Notes: generated by a model from the letters alone, not told the origin. 64,000 nucleotides of DNA from Mycobacterium botniense (GCF_010723305.1 NZ_BLKW01000004.1:1550001-1614000); one strand, 5' to 3'. Shown: positions 53,585-63,421, numbered from the stretch's first letter. Numbers and translations: made by a program.

Positions 53585-54220
53585 GTGAGGGGGCCGATCG
53601 TGTACGCACGCTCTACCACTATTCAGGCACAGCCGTCGTCGATTGAGGAGGGGATTGCGCACATCCGGGATGTGGTGATGCCGGCGCTGCAGGAGTTCGA
53701 CGGATATGTGGGCCTGTCGCTGTTGGTTGACCGCGAGACCGGCCGATGCATCGCGACCAGCGCCTGGGCGACGCGCGAGGCGATGCGCGCCAGCGCGCAA
53801 CGAGTGCAGGCGCTCCGGGACCGGGCCGCGCGGGCCTTCGCGGGCACGGCAACGGTCGACGAGTGGGACATCGCGATGTTGCACCGCGACCACCACTCCG
53901 GTCCCGGCGCCGGTGTGCGCGCCACCTGGCTCAAGATCCGGCCCGAGCAGTTTGCCAGCGCCATCGACTTCTACAAGACCGCGGTGCTGCCCGATATCGA
54001 AAGGCTCGACGGTTTCTGCAGCGCCAGCCTGATGGTCGACCGGATGTCCGGGCGTGCGGTGTCGTCGTCGACATTCGACAGCCTGGCCGCGATGGAGCGC
54101 AGCGGTGACCAGGCCCGGTCGCTGCGCACCGAATTGCTTCGCGACCTGGGCGCCGACCAGGTCGATGTCGGCGAATTCGAGCTGGCTTTGGCTCGCCTGC
54201 GGGTACCCGAGCTGGTCTGA
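53585..54220 (+). CDS. Conserved mycobacterial protein, Rv2557/Rv2558-like
   Basis: The 211-residue product starts [35 protein letters not shown]. It contains two ABM-like halves: [31 protein letters not shown] and [31 protein letters not shown]. Each looks like a ferredoxin-like antibiotic-biosynthesis-monooxygenase fold. M. tuberculosis has two tandem paralogues (Rv2557, Rv2558) induced in starvation, but only one copy is present here. GTG 53585 was chosen, and GTG 53600 is an alternative. Function unknown. Confidence 0.85.
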   Translation: MRGPIVYARSTTIQAQPSSIEEGIAHIRDVVMPALQEFDGYVGLSLLVDRETGRCIATSAWATREAMRASAQRVQALRDRAARAFAGTATVDEWDIAMLHRDHHSGPGAGVRATWLKIRPEQFASAIDFYKTAVLPDIERLDGFCSASLMVDRMSGRAVSSSTFDSLAAMERSGDQARSLRTELLRDLGADQVDVGEFELALARLRVPELV

Positions 54221-54223
54221 ACG

Positions 54224-55576
54224 TCAGGTGCCGCGCTTGCCGCGGATGATGGCGCGCAGCCGGTCCAGCCGGCCGGCCAGCGGGCGTTCCGCACCGTGAC
54301 CGGTGGGCCGGTAATAGTCCACGCCGACCAGTTCATCCGGCGGATATTGTTGCGCGACAACGCCGTCGGGGTCGTCGTGGGAGTACCGGTAGCCCTGGGC
54401 GTGGCCCAGTGCCGCCGCCCCCGAATAATGCCCGTCGCGCAGATGCGCCGGCACCAGCCCGGCCTTGCCCGCCCGGACATCGCTCATCGCGGCGGCCAGC
54501 GCCGTGGTGACCGCGTTCGACTTGGGTGCGGTCGCCAGATGGATGGTGGCATGCGCGAGGGTGAGCTGGGCTTCGGGCATGCCGATCAACGCCACGGTGT
54601 GCGCGGCCGCGACCGCTGTCTGCAGTGCGGTCGGGTCAGCCATGCCGATGTCCTCGCTGGCCAGGATCATCAGCCGCCGGGCGATGAAGCGCGGATCCTC
54701 CCCGGCAACCAGCATGCGGGCCAGGTAGTGCAGCGCGGCGTCGACGTCCGAGCCGCGGACCGATTTGATGAACGCGCTGATCACGTCATAGTGCTGATCC
54801 CCGTCGCGGTCGTAGCGGACGGCGGCCTGATCCAGGGACTGTTCGACGGCCTGCACTGTGACGGTTCCGCCCGCCGCCTGCACCGCTTCCGAGGCCACCT
54901 CCAACGCGGTCAGGACACGGCGGGCGTCGCCGGCCGCCAAGCGCACCAGCAGGTCGATCGCCTCGGGCTGTACCGTCACCCGCCCACCCAGGCCCCGGGG
55001 ATCGGCGATGGCGCGCTGCACGACGGTGCGGATGTCGTCGGCGCTCAGCGGCCGCAGCTGCAGGATCAGCGAACGTGACAACAACGGCGCCACCACCGAG
55101 AACGACGGGTTCTCGGTGGTGGCCGCCACCAACAGCACCACCCGGTTCTCCACTGCGGACAGCAGCGCATCCTGCTGAGTCTTGGAGAAGCGATGCACCT
55201 CGTCGATGAACAGCACCGTCTGCTCACCCTGCCCGGCGGCGCGCCGCGCGACGTCGATCACGGCACGGACCTCTTTGACACCGGCCGATAACGCTGACAG
55301 CGCCACAAAGCGACGGCCGGTTGCCTGCGAGATCAGCGCGGCCAGCGTGGTCTTACCGCTTCCCGGCGGACCGTAGAGGATGACCGAGGCCACCCCCGAG
55401 CCTTCGACCAGCCGCCGCAGCGGCGAGCCGGGCCGCAGCAGATGCTCCTGCCCCACCACCTCGTCCAGGGATGCCGGGCGCATCCGGACTGCCAGCGGCG
55501 CCCCGCCCGGCGCGGGCCCGGTCGTCGGCGATGCCCCCGGCACATCGAAGAGCGCGTCGGACACGACCTCAGGCAT
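54224..55576 (-). CDS. rarA: Replication-associated recombination AAA+ ATPase RarA/MgsA
   Basis: RarA acts at stalled replication forks and has a clamp-loader-like fold. The 450-residue product has Walker [19 protein letters not shown] at about residues 66-83, Walker [21 protein letters not shown], sensor [16 protein letters not shown] and the MgsA C-terminal tetramerisation domain (from about 250) with [16 protein letters not shown] and [29 protein letters not shown]. It equals Rv2559c in M. tuberculosis. It converges on the Rv2557-like gene with only 3 bp between stops. Confidence 0.95.
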   Translation of the reverse strand: MPEVVSDALFDVPGASPTTGPAPGGAPLAVRMRPASLDEVVGQEHLLRPGSPLRRLVEGSGVASVILYGPPGSGKTTLAALISQATGRRFVALSALSAGVKEVRAVIDVARRAAGQGEQTVLFIDEVHRFSKTQQDALLSAVENRVVLLVAATTENPSFSVVAPLLSRSLILQLRPLSADDIRTVVQRAIADPRGLGGRVTVQPEAIDLLVRLAAGDARRVLTALEVASEAVQAAGGTVTVQAVEQSLDQAAVRYDRDGDQHYDVISAFIKSVRGSDVDAALHYLARMLVAGEDPRFIARRLMILASEDIGMADPTALQTAVAAAHTVALIGMPEAQLTLAHATIHLATAPKSNAVTTALAAAMSDVRAGKAGLVPAHLRDGHYSGAAALGHAQGYRYSHDDPDGVVAQQYPPDELVGVDYYRPTGHGAERPLAGRLDRLRAIIRGKRGT

Positions 55577-55618
55577 ACCACGGCGAACGGGCGCGGGCCG
55601 CCTGCTTCGGAGACACGG

Positions 55619-57067
55619 CTAGAGCCCGGGAATACCGGGGATCCCGGGTAACGGAAGATGCGGAATCGCCGGGCCCGGCAGATGCGGAACCGGCGGGCCC
55701 GGGGGCCCGAACGGGCCGGGCGGGCCGGGGATCCCCGGCAGCGGCGGGCCCGGCGGGGGCCCCGGCATCGGCAACATCGGCGGCGGGCCCGGCAGCACCG
55801 GCGGCGGCGCCGGAAGCACCGGCGGCGGGGCCGGAAGCACCGGCGGCGGGGCCGGAAGCGCCGGCGCCGGCGGGCCGGCGGGGGCCGGCGCGGCCGGCGC
55901 CGGCGGAGCGGGGGCGGGCGCCTTCGGCGGCGGGGCCTGCGGAGCCGGCGGCGGGACCGGCGCCTGGCTGGCCGGGGCAACAACACTTTGGCCAAGGCTC
56001 GGGCGCTTATCGGCGTGCGGCCGGATGGCGACCGCCAGGGACATCACCAGGGCCACCACACCCCCGACGAACAGCGTCAGTACCCCCATGGCGACCAGAA
56101 ATGGCTTGGTGGTGGGCTGCTGTTCGCCCGGCTCGGGGTGAAAGTCGGGATACAGGCCGGTCCGCAGATCCTCCTGGCCGGCGACGGCGGTGTACTCGTC
56201 GGGACCACCCCCCACCAGGGTGGTGGCACCGGCCTCGTCGTCGGCGACCGCGCTGTAGGCCAGCCCGTCCTCGCCCGATCCGCTCGCGGGCACATCGAGA
56301 TATGCCGGAGCGATGGCAAGCGGGTCGATCGCACCGGTGCCGGGGTCGCGCGCGTAGGCCATTGCCGCGGTCGCCGAGGCGAACAACGGTGCATTCGCCG
56401 AGGCGAGTGCCGCCCCGCGGGCCAGCGCCGTCTCGGGCTCCTCGGGCGCGTTCACCGCGAGAGACGTCGCCGCCTGCAGCGCGGGCTTGATCGCGGCGAC
56501 ATCGACGCCGTCGGAGCCCACCACAAACACACCCTGCGGATGTGTCGGCAGCGCGTCAGCGCTGGCAACCATCGCCGTCAGCAGCGCCACTGCCTCGGTG
56601 TCGTCCTCGGGCAGGGCCTCGCGGCGCACATCGGTGACCGAACCGTCGGATGTGTCGACGACCGCCAGCGTCGCGGTGTCCGGTTCGACGAACAGCAAAC
56701 CGGTGTGTTGGTAACCCGTTGCGCTGCCCACAGTCTGGGCCAGCGCCACCGCCGCCAGAAACGTCGAGACCAGCATGACGTTTTCGACCTTGTGAGCGGC
56801 CAGCACATCGCGCAGCACCACGGCGTCGGCGGGATCGGTCCACGTGACCCCGGTCGATCTCACCCGGTAACCGCTCTGGGCCGCCGCCTCCAGCGTGCCC
56901 AGGATCGCCGAGACCACCTGTTGGGGCCCGCTCGGGGTTGCCGAGTCGTCGACCGGGGTGACCTCGAAGTTGTCTTCGTCGACGGTGACGCCATCGGCGT
57001 CCTCCCCCTCGACCAGCACCATGCGAACTGCCGTGGGTGCCATTGACACACCGAGTACGGTGTCCAC
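55619..57067 (-). CDS. DUF7159-like mycobacterial membrane protein with proline-rich tail
   Basis: The 482-residue product has a 300-residue N-terminal domain opening MDTVLGVSMAPTAVRMVLVEG, with an ASKHA/actin-like feel (GLLFVEPDTATLAVVDTSDGSVTD). One membrane segment (PFLVAMGVLTLFVGGVVALVMSLAVAI, about 325-351) is followed by a 130-residue Pro/Ala/Gly tail. The tail contains ALPAPPPVLPAPPPVLPAPP repeats and ends GPAIPHLPLPGIPGIPGL. I recall this type as a mycobacteria-specific family next to PE/PPE or secretion genes. The tail should lie outside the membrane. It is not in this position in M. tuberculosis. GTG 57067 is the start. Confidence 0.75.
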   Translation of the reverse strand: MDTVLGVSMAPTAVRMVLVEGEDADGVTVDEDNFEVTPVDDSATPSGPQQVVSAILGTLEAAAQSGYRVRSTGVTWTDPADAVVLRDVLAAHKVENVMLVSTFLAAVALAQTVGSATGYQHTGLLFVEPDTATLAVVDTSDGSVTDVRREALPEDDTEAVALLTAMVASADALPTHPQGVFVVGSDGVDVAAIKPALQAATSLAVNAPEEPETALARGAALASANAPLFASATAAMAYARDPGTGAIDPLAIAPAYLDVPASGSGEDGLAYSAVADDEAGATTLVGGGPDEYTAVAGQEDLRTGLYPDFHPEPGEQQPTTKPFLVAMGVLTLFVGGVVALVMSLAVAIRPHADKRPSLGQSVVAPASQAPVPPPAPQAPPPKAPAPAPPAPAAPAPAGPPAPALPAPPPVLPAPPPVLPAPPPVLPGPPPMLPMPGPPPGPPLPGIPGPPGPFGPPGPPVPHLPGPAIPHLPLPGIPGIPGL

Positions 57068-57193
57068 CGCCCCTCCCCAATGATTTGCCGGCTGGCCGCG
57101 CTCTGCAGGAGCAGCCTACCGCCGGGTTCGGCTGGCACAAACCCAGCAGCAGGGGCCGCATCGCGGCGTCCCGGCCGGGTGCAGCAACCCAGG

Positions 57194-59083
57194 TCAGGGG
57201 AGCATGCTGCTGAGCAATACCGCCACGATATCGGTGAGGTTGGCGGATAGCTCACCGCCGGTGACCGACAGCGGCAGACCCAGCGCAGTGGTCGCATCTT
57301 CGGCCAGGCTGACCAGGTTGAGCGTCGAGTCGGGCGATAACAGAGCGGGCAGCGCCGAGGACACCGGTCCGATGCTGCCGAGCACCGCCACCAGGTCATG
57401 GGCCAGGTCCATGGTATAGGTGGGCACGGCCGGACCGGTCACCGCGGGAGTGGTGAAGCCCAGGTTCAGGGTGCTCGGCACAACCGACTCAAGGGTGTTC
57501 AGCGGGATACTGATCTGCTGGCTGCCGAGACTGCCCAGCGCCGACTCGAGAGTGCTCACGGGGATGCTGATCTCCTGGCTGCCCGCGCTGCCCAGCAGCT
57601 GTTCGAGGGTGCTGACCGACAGGCTGATGTTCTCGCTGCCCGAGCTGCCCAGCAGCTGCTCGAGGGTGCTGGTGGACACGCTGAGGTTCTGGCTGCCCAC
57701 ACCGCCCAGCAGACTCTCCAGCGAGCTGACCGAGACGCTGAGATTCTGGTTTCCGGCGCTGCCAAGCGCCGACTCGAGATCGTTGACGACCGTGCTGTCC
57801 GAAATGGACGGGAGGTTAATGCTCCTGTTGGAAAGACCCGCGTCACTGACCAACTGGGCGAGCGAGATGCTGATGCATCCGACAAAGTGGAAACAGCCGA
57901 CGTTGACCGTGGGGTTACCCAGGTCGCTGACGATGGTGGAGACGGCTATGGGGGGCACGCTGATGCTGCCACCCGAGCCGGCGATGCTGTTGAGGATCTG
58001 GTCGGGGGTGATCGGCACGGTGATGGTGCCGCTGGGGGCGGCGTCGGAGAGAAGTTGGTCGAGGCTGATCGGGATGGTGACGCTGCCGCTCGGGGTAGCG
58101 TTGGCAAGCAGGTCGTTGAGGCTGAACGGCAGCGTGAGTGTGCCGCTGGGTACCGCCGTGTTAAGCAGTTGGTCAACGCTGACCGACAGGGTGAGCACAC
58201 CACTCGGGGCGAGATCGTTCAGCAGCTGATCAGGGGTGATCGGCAGGGTGAACGCGCCGCTGGGGGCCAGCGCGTTGAGCAGTGTGTCGACGTTGACAGT
58301 CAGGTCGATCGAGCCGGGGTTGAGCAGGGTCAACGAACCGGTCGTCAGATTGGCTCCCCCGGCCGCCGACATCTCGTCGGCCAGGGTCTGCTGCAGCGCC
58401 AAAAGCCCGTCGATGCCCCCGGTTGCCAGCGGGTTGGTGGTGCTGTCGGGGTTGGTCAGCAGCCCGAATTGGGGAGAGAGCACGTCGCTGAACGGCTCGA
58501 CGCCGGTGAGCGGGTAGCCGTTGACCAAGTCGTTCAGCAGTGTGGTGGGGGCCAGGACGAGGTTTTCCAGCACCGCCTGGGAGCTGCCGGAGTTGATCGC
58601 GGCGTCGATGTTGTTGGCGATCCCGACCAGCCCGGTGAACGCGGCGTTGGGCCCGTACAGCGGCGCGAGCGCCAGCAGCGCGCCCTCGGTCAGCACTGAG
58701 ATCGGGTTCATCACCGGGTTGGTCAGATGAAGCTGCAGCAGGCCCTCGATCACTGCTCGCAGGCCCAGTTCCGCGTCGGGCGCTGTCACAGCGGCGACCG
58801 TGTTTGCCGCGACATGCTCTAACCCGCTGAGGTTGCCCATCGTGTTCGCGATCAGCTCGGTGGGCCCGATCACCGGATAGGTTCCTGCGCTGACACCGCT
58901 GAACAACCCGGCCAGCGGATCACCGACTGTGCCCAGATTCAGCAAACCGGCACTCGTTGTCAGCTGTACTGCTCGTTGCTGCAGCTCAACGGGTACCGCG
59001 GGGGCCCATGGGCTCACGGCGATCAGGCCAGCCGCGGCGATGGCCACACCGGCGGTGATGCGGACGTGACGTACTGCCTGCAC
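57194..59083 (-). CDS. Secreted protein with two families of 19-residue repeats
   Basis: GTG 59083, 6 nt after AAGGAG, gives 629 residues. The N-terminus VQAVRHVRITAGVAIAAAGL plus IAVSPWAPAV is a signal peptide. Residues 30-255 are hydrophobic, helix-rich and reminiscent of PE/GjpA-like mycobacterial outer-envelope proteins. Residues 257-370 hold six 19-residue units of the pattern GxxTLPITPDQLLNDLAPS. After a linker with two Cys (397, 403), residues 446-537 hold five units of the pattern QNLSVSxSTLEQLLGSxGS. The C-terminal 90 residues are non-repetitive and hydrophobic. No PE, PPE or enzymatic motif is seen. It is divergent from rpf over an AT-rich region. Function unknown; a surface or outer-membrane structural role is inferred. 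Confidence 0.8.
   Translation of the reverse strand: MQAVRHVRITAGVAIAAAGLIAVSPWAPAVPVELQQRAVQLTTSAGLLNLGTVGDPLAGLFSGVSAGTYPVIGPTELIANTMGNLSGLEHVAANTVAAVTAPDAELGLRAVIEGLLQLHLTNPVMNPISVLTEGALLALAPLYGPNAAFTGLVGIANNIDAAINSGSSQAVLENLVLAPTTLLNDLVNGYPLTGVEPFSDVLSPQFGLLTNPDSTTNPLATGGIDGLLALQQTLADEMSAAGGANLTTGSLTLLNPGSIDLTVNVDTLLNALAPSGAFTLPITPDQLLNDLAPSGVLTLSVSVDQLLNTAVPSGTLTLPFSLNDLLANATPSGSVTIPISLDQLLSDAAPSGTITVPITPDQILNSIAGSGGSISVPPIAVSTIVSDLGNPTVNVGCFHFVGCISISLAQLVSDAGLSNRSINLPSISDSTVVNDLESALGSAGNQNLSVSVSSLESLLGGVGSQNLSVSTSTLEQLLGSSGSENISLSVSTLEQLLGSAGSQEISIPVSTLESALGSLGSQQISIPLNTLESVVPSTLNLGFTTPAVTGPAVPTYTMDLAHDLVAVLGSIGPVSSALPALLSPDSTLNLVSLAEDATTALGLPLSVTGGELSANLTDIVAVLLSSMLP
57473..57748 (-). 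repeat. 57-bp coding repeats, family B (five units)
   Basis: Five tandem 19-codon units (residues 446-537) have the pattern [QE]x[LI]S[VLI][SP][VTL]xxLExLLGxxGS. The last is cut after 16 residues. They differ by several codons each, so the array is old or has diverged under selection. Confidence 0.85.
57974..58315 (-). repeat. 57-bp coding repeats, family A (six units)
   Basis: Six 19-codon units (residues 257-370) have the pattern Gx[IFLV][DT][LIV]xxxx[DN]xLLxxxxPS. They share period and hydrophobic pattern with family B, suggesting one ancestral beta-strand plus helix unit. Confidence 0.85.
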
Positions 59084-59112
59084 CGCCCACTCCTTCCAGC
59101 CGACCACGCTAT

Positions 59113-59145
59113 TAGACCTGAGGATAACGTAGACCTGAGGATAAC
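59113..59145. repeat. Tandem 16-bp direct repeat upstream of the 19-residue-repeat protein gene
   Basis: TAGACCTGAGGATAAC occurs at 59113-59128 and again at 59130-59145, a 17-bp period. It lies 30-62 bp before the GTG 59083 start. It may be an operator bound by a tandem regulator, or part of the 5' leader. Confidence 0.7.
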
Positions 59146-59427
59146 TCTCACACTTGCTGAGCACGAGCTGAATAACCATGAATTTTTCCCTGAGCGGGCG
59201 CCCGGCCGACGCATCCGCGCACTCATGATCAAAAATCACACAAGTATCACCAGTCACACCAAGATCTTTAGTCACTCAAAGCACAAAAATATGCGCATTT
59301 AACAAACACACCATTAGGCACTATAACTACATAAGTAACAAAAGAATCATATGCCACTCTAAATAACAGCAGCTACTCGAAATTCAGAACACCCAAGCAT
59401 CTCGCTACCTAAAATCAGCCCCAGGTG

Positions 59428-59456
59428 TTGACAATTTTCACCACAGTTTGTTAGAC
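59428..59456 (+). promoter_or_regulatory. Candidate promoter of rpf giving a leaderless mRNA
   Basis: A perfect TTGACA (59428-59433), a 17-bp spacer and TTAGAC (59451-59456) precede ATG 59464 by 7 bp. Transcription would then begin at or next to the start codon. No Shine-Dalgarno is visible, which supports a leaderless message. Confidence 0.45.
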
Positions 59457-59463
59457 GTGTTAA

Positions 59464-59907
<444 letters not shown>

Positions 59908-60264
59908 GCAGTTGCCACCGATGGCCCTCGTCGGCAATGCGAGGTCCGGATACCCCGCAAACCTCGTGAGAATCAATAACCTCGTTCGTCACAATCGTCT
60001 CGTCCGTCGCTCCACAGGGGGCGGCTGCCGTCGATAATTCCCTAGCGCATGCGCTACTGAGTTGCCGATAACGTTTCGGTATTTCCGTGCCGCACCGGCC
60101 ATGACACCGGCCGTGACCGGCCATGACACCGGCCGGGATACGGCGAGGGCGGGCACTGACGGCCGAGATCAGAGGCGTCATCGGGTTTCAGCGGTCGGTC
60201 ACGGCCGGGCCAGACATGGCCGATGCGACCATGAGGGTCTCACATCACCAGGAGATCGTCACGG
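59908..60264. other. Intergenic region between converging rpf and aspS
   Basis: There are 357 bp with no convincing gene. It contains a 19-bp direct repeat, ACCGGCCATGACACCGGCC at 60094-60112 and 60116-60134. The internal GGCC dyads can form hairpins and may terminate transcription from both sides. A 102-codon frame on the minus strand here has shadow composition. Confidence 0.5.
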
Positions 60265-62028
60265 CTATCCGGTGGGCTTGACGTCAATACCGGACTCTTT
60301 GCGCTGCTGGGCGGTGATCGGGGCGGGTGCGCCGGTCAGCGGGTCAACACCGCCGCCGGTCTTGGGGAAGGCGATGACGTCGCGGATCGAGTCCGCCCCC
60401 GCCAGCAGCGCCGTGATGCGGTCCCAGCCGAACGCGATGCCGCCGTGCGGGGGTGCGCCGAACAGGAACGCCTCCAGCAGGAACCCGAACTTGTCTTCGG
60501 CTTCGGCCTGGTCGAGTCCCATGACCGCGAACACCCGTTCCTGAATATCGCGGCGGTGGATACGAATAGAGCCGCCGCCGATCTCGTGGCCGTTGCAGAC
60601 GATGTCATAGGCGTCGGCCAACACCGCGCCCGGGTCGCTGTCCAGGAACTCCAGCGCCTCTGCCTTGGGGGCGGTGAACGCGTGGTGCACCGCTGTCCAC
60701 GCACCAGCGCCGACCGTGACCTCACCCGCCGCGGTGGCCTCATCGGCGGGCTCGAAAAGCGGCGGATCGACCACCCAGACGAACGCCCACGCGTCCGGGT
60801 CGATCAGGCCCAGCCGCTGCGCGATTTCGGCGCGGGCCGCGCCCAGCAATGCCCGTGACGCCTTCACCGGCCCGGCGGAGAAGAAGATACAGTCCCCGGG
60901 CGACGCGCCGACATGAGCGGCCAAGCCGGCACGCTCGGCGTCGCTCAGGTTCTTGGCCACCGGACCGGACAGCGAACCGTCCTGGCCGACAAGCACATAG
61001 GCCAGGCCCTTGTGCCCGCGCTGTTTGGCCCAGTCCTGCCAAGCGTCCAGCGTGCGCCGCGGCTGCGCGGCCCCGCCCGGCATCACCACTGCACCGACAT
61101 AGGGTGCCTGGAAGACCCGAAAAGCCGTGTGCCTGAAGAAGTCTGTGCATTCGACGAGTTCCAGTCCGAAACGCAGGTCGGGCTTGTCGGTGCCGAAACG
61201 CCGCATCGCCTCCGCGTAGCTGATCCGCGGGATCGGCGTGGGCAGGCGATAGCCGATCAACGCCCACACCGCGGCGAGGATCTCCTCGGAGATCGCGATG
61301 ACGTCCTCGGCCGTGACGAAGCTCATCTCCATATCGAGCTGGGTGAACTCCGGCTGGCGGTCGGCGCGGAAGTCCTCGTCGCGGTAGCAGCGGGCGATCT
61401 GGTAGTAGCGTTCCATGCCGGCCACCATCAGCAGCTGTTTGAACAGCTGTGGGCTTTGCGGCAACGCGTAGAACATTCCCGGCTGCAGCCGGGCCGGCAC
61501 CAAAAAGTCGCGCGCCCCTTCCGGAGTCGAGCGCGTCAGCGTCGGCGTCTCGATCTCGACGAAATCGTGCCGTGCGAGCACCTCGCGAGCGGCCGCATTC
61601 ACCTTGGAGCGCAGCCGAATTGCCGAACCGGGTCCGTCGCGGCGAAGGTCGAGGTAGCGGTATTTCAACCGCAACTCCTCCCCCGCGGGCTCATCAAGCT
61701 GAAACGGCAGCGGCGCGCACTCGCCCAGCACGGTCAGCACTGTCGCGTTCACCTCGACCTCGCCGGTGGCCAGTTCCGGATTCTCGTTGCCGCGCGGGCG
61801 GATCTCGACGACACCGTCGACGGCGATGCAGAACTCGGTGCGCAATCGATGCGCCTGCGCCAGCACGTCGGCAGCGCGGAACACCACTTGCGCGACACCG
61901 GAAGCGTCGCGCAGATCGATGAAGATCACGCCGCCGTGGTCGCGGCGGCGGGCCACCCACCCGGCCAGTGTCACCTTCTGCCCGGCGTCGGATGCCCGCA
62001 ACGAGCCCGCGGCGTGGCTGCGCAGCAC
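60265..62028 (-). CDS. aspS: Aspartyl-tRNA synthetase (non-discriminating bacterial type)
   Basis: The 587-residue class IIb synthetase has an N-terminal OB fold ([26 protein letters not shown]) and motif 1 in [25 protein letters not shown]. Motif 2 follows in [30 protein letters not shown], then a GAD insertion domain (about 290-420). Motif 3 is in [14 protein letters not shown]. Mycobacterial enzymes of this type usually also charge tRNA-Asn for the GatCAB route. GTG 62028 was chosen. Confidence 0.96.
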   Translation of the reverse strand: MLRSHAAGSLRASDAGQKVTLAGWVARRRDHGGVIFIDLRDASGVAQVVFRAADVLAQAHRLRTEFCIAVDGVVEIRPRGNENPELATGEVEVNATVLTVLGECAPLPFQLDEPAGEELRLKYRYLDLRRDGPGSAIRLRSKVNAAAREVLARHDFVEIETPTLTRSTPEGARDFLVPARLQPGMFYALPQSPQLFKQLLMVAGMERYYQIARCYRDEDFRADRQPEFTQLDMEMSFVTAEDVIAISEEILAAVWALIGYRLPTPIPRISYAEAMRRFGTDKPDLRFGLELVECTDFFRHTAFRVFQAPYVGAVVMPGGAAQPRRTLDAWQDWAKQRGHKGLAYVLVGQDGSLSGPVAKNLSDAERAGLAAHVGASPGDCIFFSAGPVKASRALLGAARAEIAQRLGLIDPDAWAFVWVVDPPLFEPADEATAAGEVTVGAGAWTAVHHAFTAPKAEALEFLDSDPGAVLADAYDIVCNGHEIGGGSIRIHRRDIQERVFAVMGLDQAEAEDKFGFLLEAFLFGAPPHGGIAFGWDRITALLAGADSIRDVIAFPKTGGGVDPLTGAPAPITAQQRKESGIDVKPTG

Positions 62029-62101
62029 TCACACTCCTCATCTCAAGGGGATCGTCTCAGGGGCAACGAGTGACCAGTCTAGAGGCGGTAATTTCGGTGC
62101 C

Positions 62102-62989
62102 ATCGACACACACATCGCACTGGTCGGTCCGGGCGCCGTCGGCACGACGGTCGCCGCATTGCTGCACGCCGCCGGTCATCCGGTGCTGCTGTGCGGGCGC
62201 ACCCCGCGCGAGCAGATCGAACTGCGGCCCGACGGCGCCGACCCGATCGTGGTGCCCGGGCCGGTGTGCACCGATCCCGCCGAGATCACCACGGCGGCCG
62301 ACGTCGTCGTGCTGGCGGTCAAAGCCACCCAGAACGACGCCGCCCGCGGCTGGCTGGCCCGGCTGTGCGACGAGCGCACCGTGGTCGCCGTGCTGCAAAA
62401 CGGTGTCGAGCACATCGAGCGGGTCCGGCCGCACTGCCCGTCCTCGGCCATTGTTCCCGGCATCGTGTGGTTTTCGGCGGAGACCCACCCGCAGGGCTGG
62501 GTGCGGTTGCGCGGGGAGGCGCGGCTGGTGTTGCCGACTGGAGCTGCTGCGGCGACGATCGCCGAGCTGCTGCGCAGCGCCGGGTGCACGGTGGACTGCG
62601 ATCCCGACTTCACCACCGCGGCATGGCGCAAGCTGCTGGCCAACGCCGTCGCCGGCCTCATGGCGTTGTCCGGGCGGCGCTCGGGGATGTTCCGCCGCAC
62701 CGATGTGGCCGCGCTGGCCCGCCGTTATGTCGCCGAATGCCTGGCGGCCGCCCGGGCCGAGGGCGCCCGGCTCGGCGACGAGGTGGCCGCGGAGCTGGTC
62801 GAGATGTTCCGCCGTGCTCCCGCCGATATGGGCACGTCGATGCTGGCCGACCGGGAAGCCGGCCGGCCACTGGAATGGGATATCCGCAACGGGGTCATCA
62901 TCCGCAAAGCGCGTACGCACGGCCTGGCCACCCCGATCAGCGAGGTGGTGGTCCCGCTGCTGGCCGCCGCCAGCGACGGTCCCGGCTGA
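62102..62989 (+). CDS. 2-dehydropantoate 2-reductase-like protein (PanE/ApbA, Rv2573-like), no standard start codon
   Basis: The frame reads THIALVGPGAVGTTVAALLHAAGHPVLLCGRTP (NADP-binding GxGxxG) at its start. VLAVKATQNDAARGWLARL, VLQNGVEH, WRKLLANAVAGLMAL (catalytic Lys/Asn region) and a C-terminal MGTSMLADREAGRPLEWDIRNGVII follow. The protein body is complete and should reduce ketopantoate or a related acid. Between the aspS start region and the first conserved residues there is no in-frame ATG, GTG or TTG. ATC 62102 is where M. tuberculosis Rv2573 seems to start. Either a rare ATC start is used or the start codon is lost. It is divergent from aspS. Confidence 0.75.
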   Translation: MDTHIALVGPGAVGTTVAALLHAAGHPVLLCGRTPREQIELRPDGADPIVVPGPVCTDPAEITTAADVVVLAVKATQNDAARGWLARLCDERTVVAVLQNGVEHIERVRPHCPSSAIVPGIVWFSAETHPQGWVRLRGEARLVLPTGAAAATIAELLRSAGCTVDCDPDFTTAAWRKLLANAVAGLMALSGRRSGMFRRTDVAALARRYVAECLAAARAEGARLGDEVAAELVEMFRRAPADMGTSMLADREAGRPLEWDIRNGVIIRKARTHGLATPISEVVVPLLAAASDGPG

Positions 62990-63170
62990 GCTGCGGCAGA
63001 ACGCGGCGTCACGGACGCTGCCGGTGAGCACGCACACGATGGTCCGTGGGCCGGTTCGCCGCCCGCGTGGACCGGATCATATCGGCCAGCGCGGCCACCC
63101 GCGCGGTGACGCCGTCGAGCCGACCGGTGCCGCATCGCGTCGCAGACCGGCCGCGACACAGCCTGATGCG

Positions 63171-63188
63171 TTGATGCAATAACATCAA
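63171..63188 (+). promoter_or_regulatory. vapBC operator/promoter
   Basis: TTGATG (63171-63176) and CATCAA (63183-63188) form a perfect 6-bp dyad with a 6-bp spacer. TAACAT (63180-63185) fits a mycobacterial -10 and lies 7 bp before the vapB GTG 63193, so the transcript is probably leaderless. VapB dimers usually autoregulate from such palindromes. Confidence 0.6.
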
Positions 63189-63192
63189 TTGG

Positions 63193-63414
63193 GTGCGAAC
63201 CACCCTGAATATCGACGACGACGTGATGACCGCCGCTCGTGAACTCGCCGCGAGCGAGCACCGTTCGCTCGGCGCGGTGATCTCCGAGCTGGCGCGCCGA
63301 GGCCTCATGCCGGCGCGTGTCGACGCCGCTGATGGACTGCCGGTGATTCGCGTGCCACCCGGCACGCCGCCGATCACGCCAGAGATGGTGCGGCGCGCGC
63401 TCGACGAGGATTGA
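63193..63414 (+). CDS. VapB-type antitoxin (ribbon-helix-helix)
   Basis: The 73-residue product starts VRTTLNIDDDVMTAARELAA, a ribbon-helix-helix strand and helix. SLGAVISELARRGLMPARV follows, then the toxin-binding tail GLPVIRVPPGTPPITPEMVRRALDED. It neutralises the PIN toxin 7 bp downstream. GTG 63193 is the start, with no Shine-Dalgarno and a -10 box 7 bp before it. It resembles the antitoxin of VapBC39 of M. tuberculosis from memory. Confidence 0.9.
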   Translation: MRTTLNIDDDVMTAARELAASEHRSLGAVISELARRGLMPARVDAADGLPVIRVPPGTPPITPEMVRRALDED

Positions 63415-63421
63415 CGCCGCA

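Larger units (their letters stand above)
59101..59463. other. AT-rich divergent intergenic region
   Basis: About 360 bp between the repeat-protein gene and rpf is visibly AT-rich, especially 59230-59400, in a window that is otherwise strongly GC-rich. It contains runs such as AAAAATATG and TTTAACAAACA and no gene. Such DNA is the preferred target of the mycobacterial silencer Lsr2. It must hold the promoters of both flanking genes. Confidence 0.7.

Noticed and set aside
55471..57046. Plus-strand frames rich in Arg and Pro opposite the DUF7159-like gene
   Set aside because: They arise from the Pro/Ala/Gly codons of the opposite strand. There is no start context or family.
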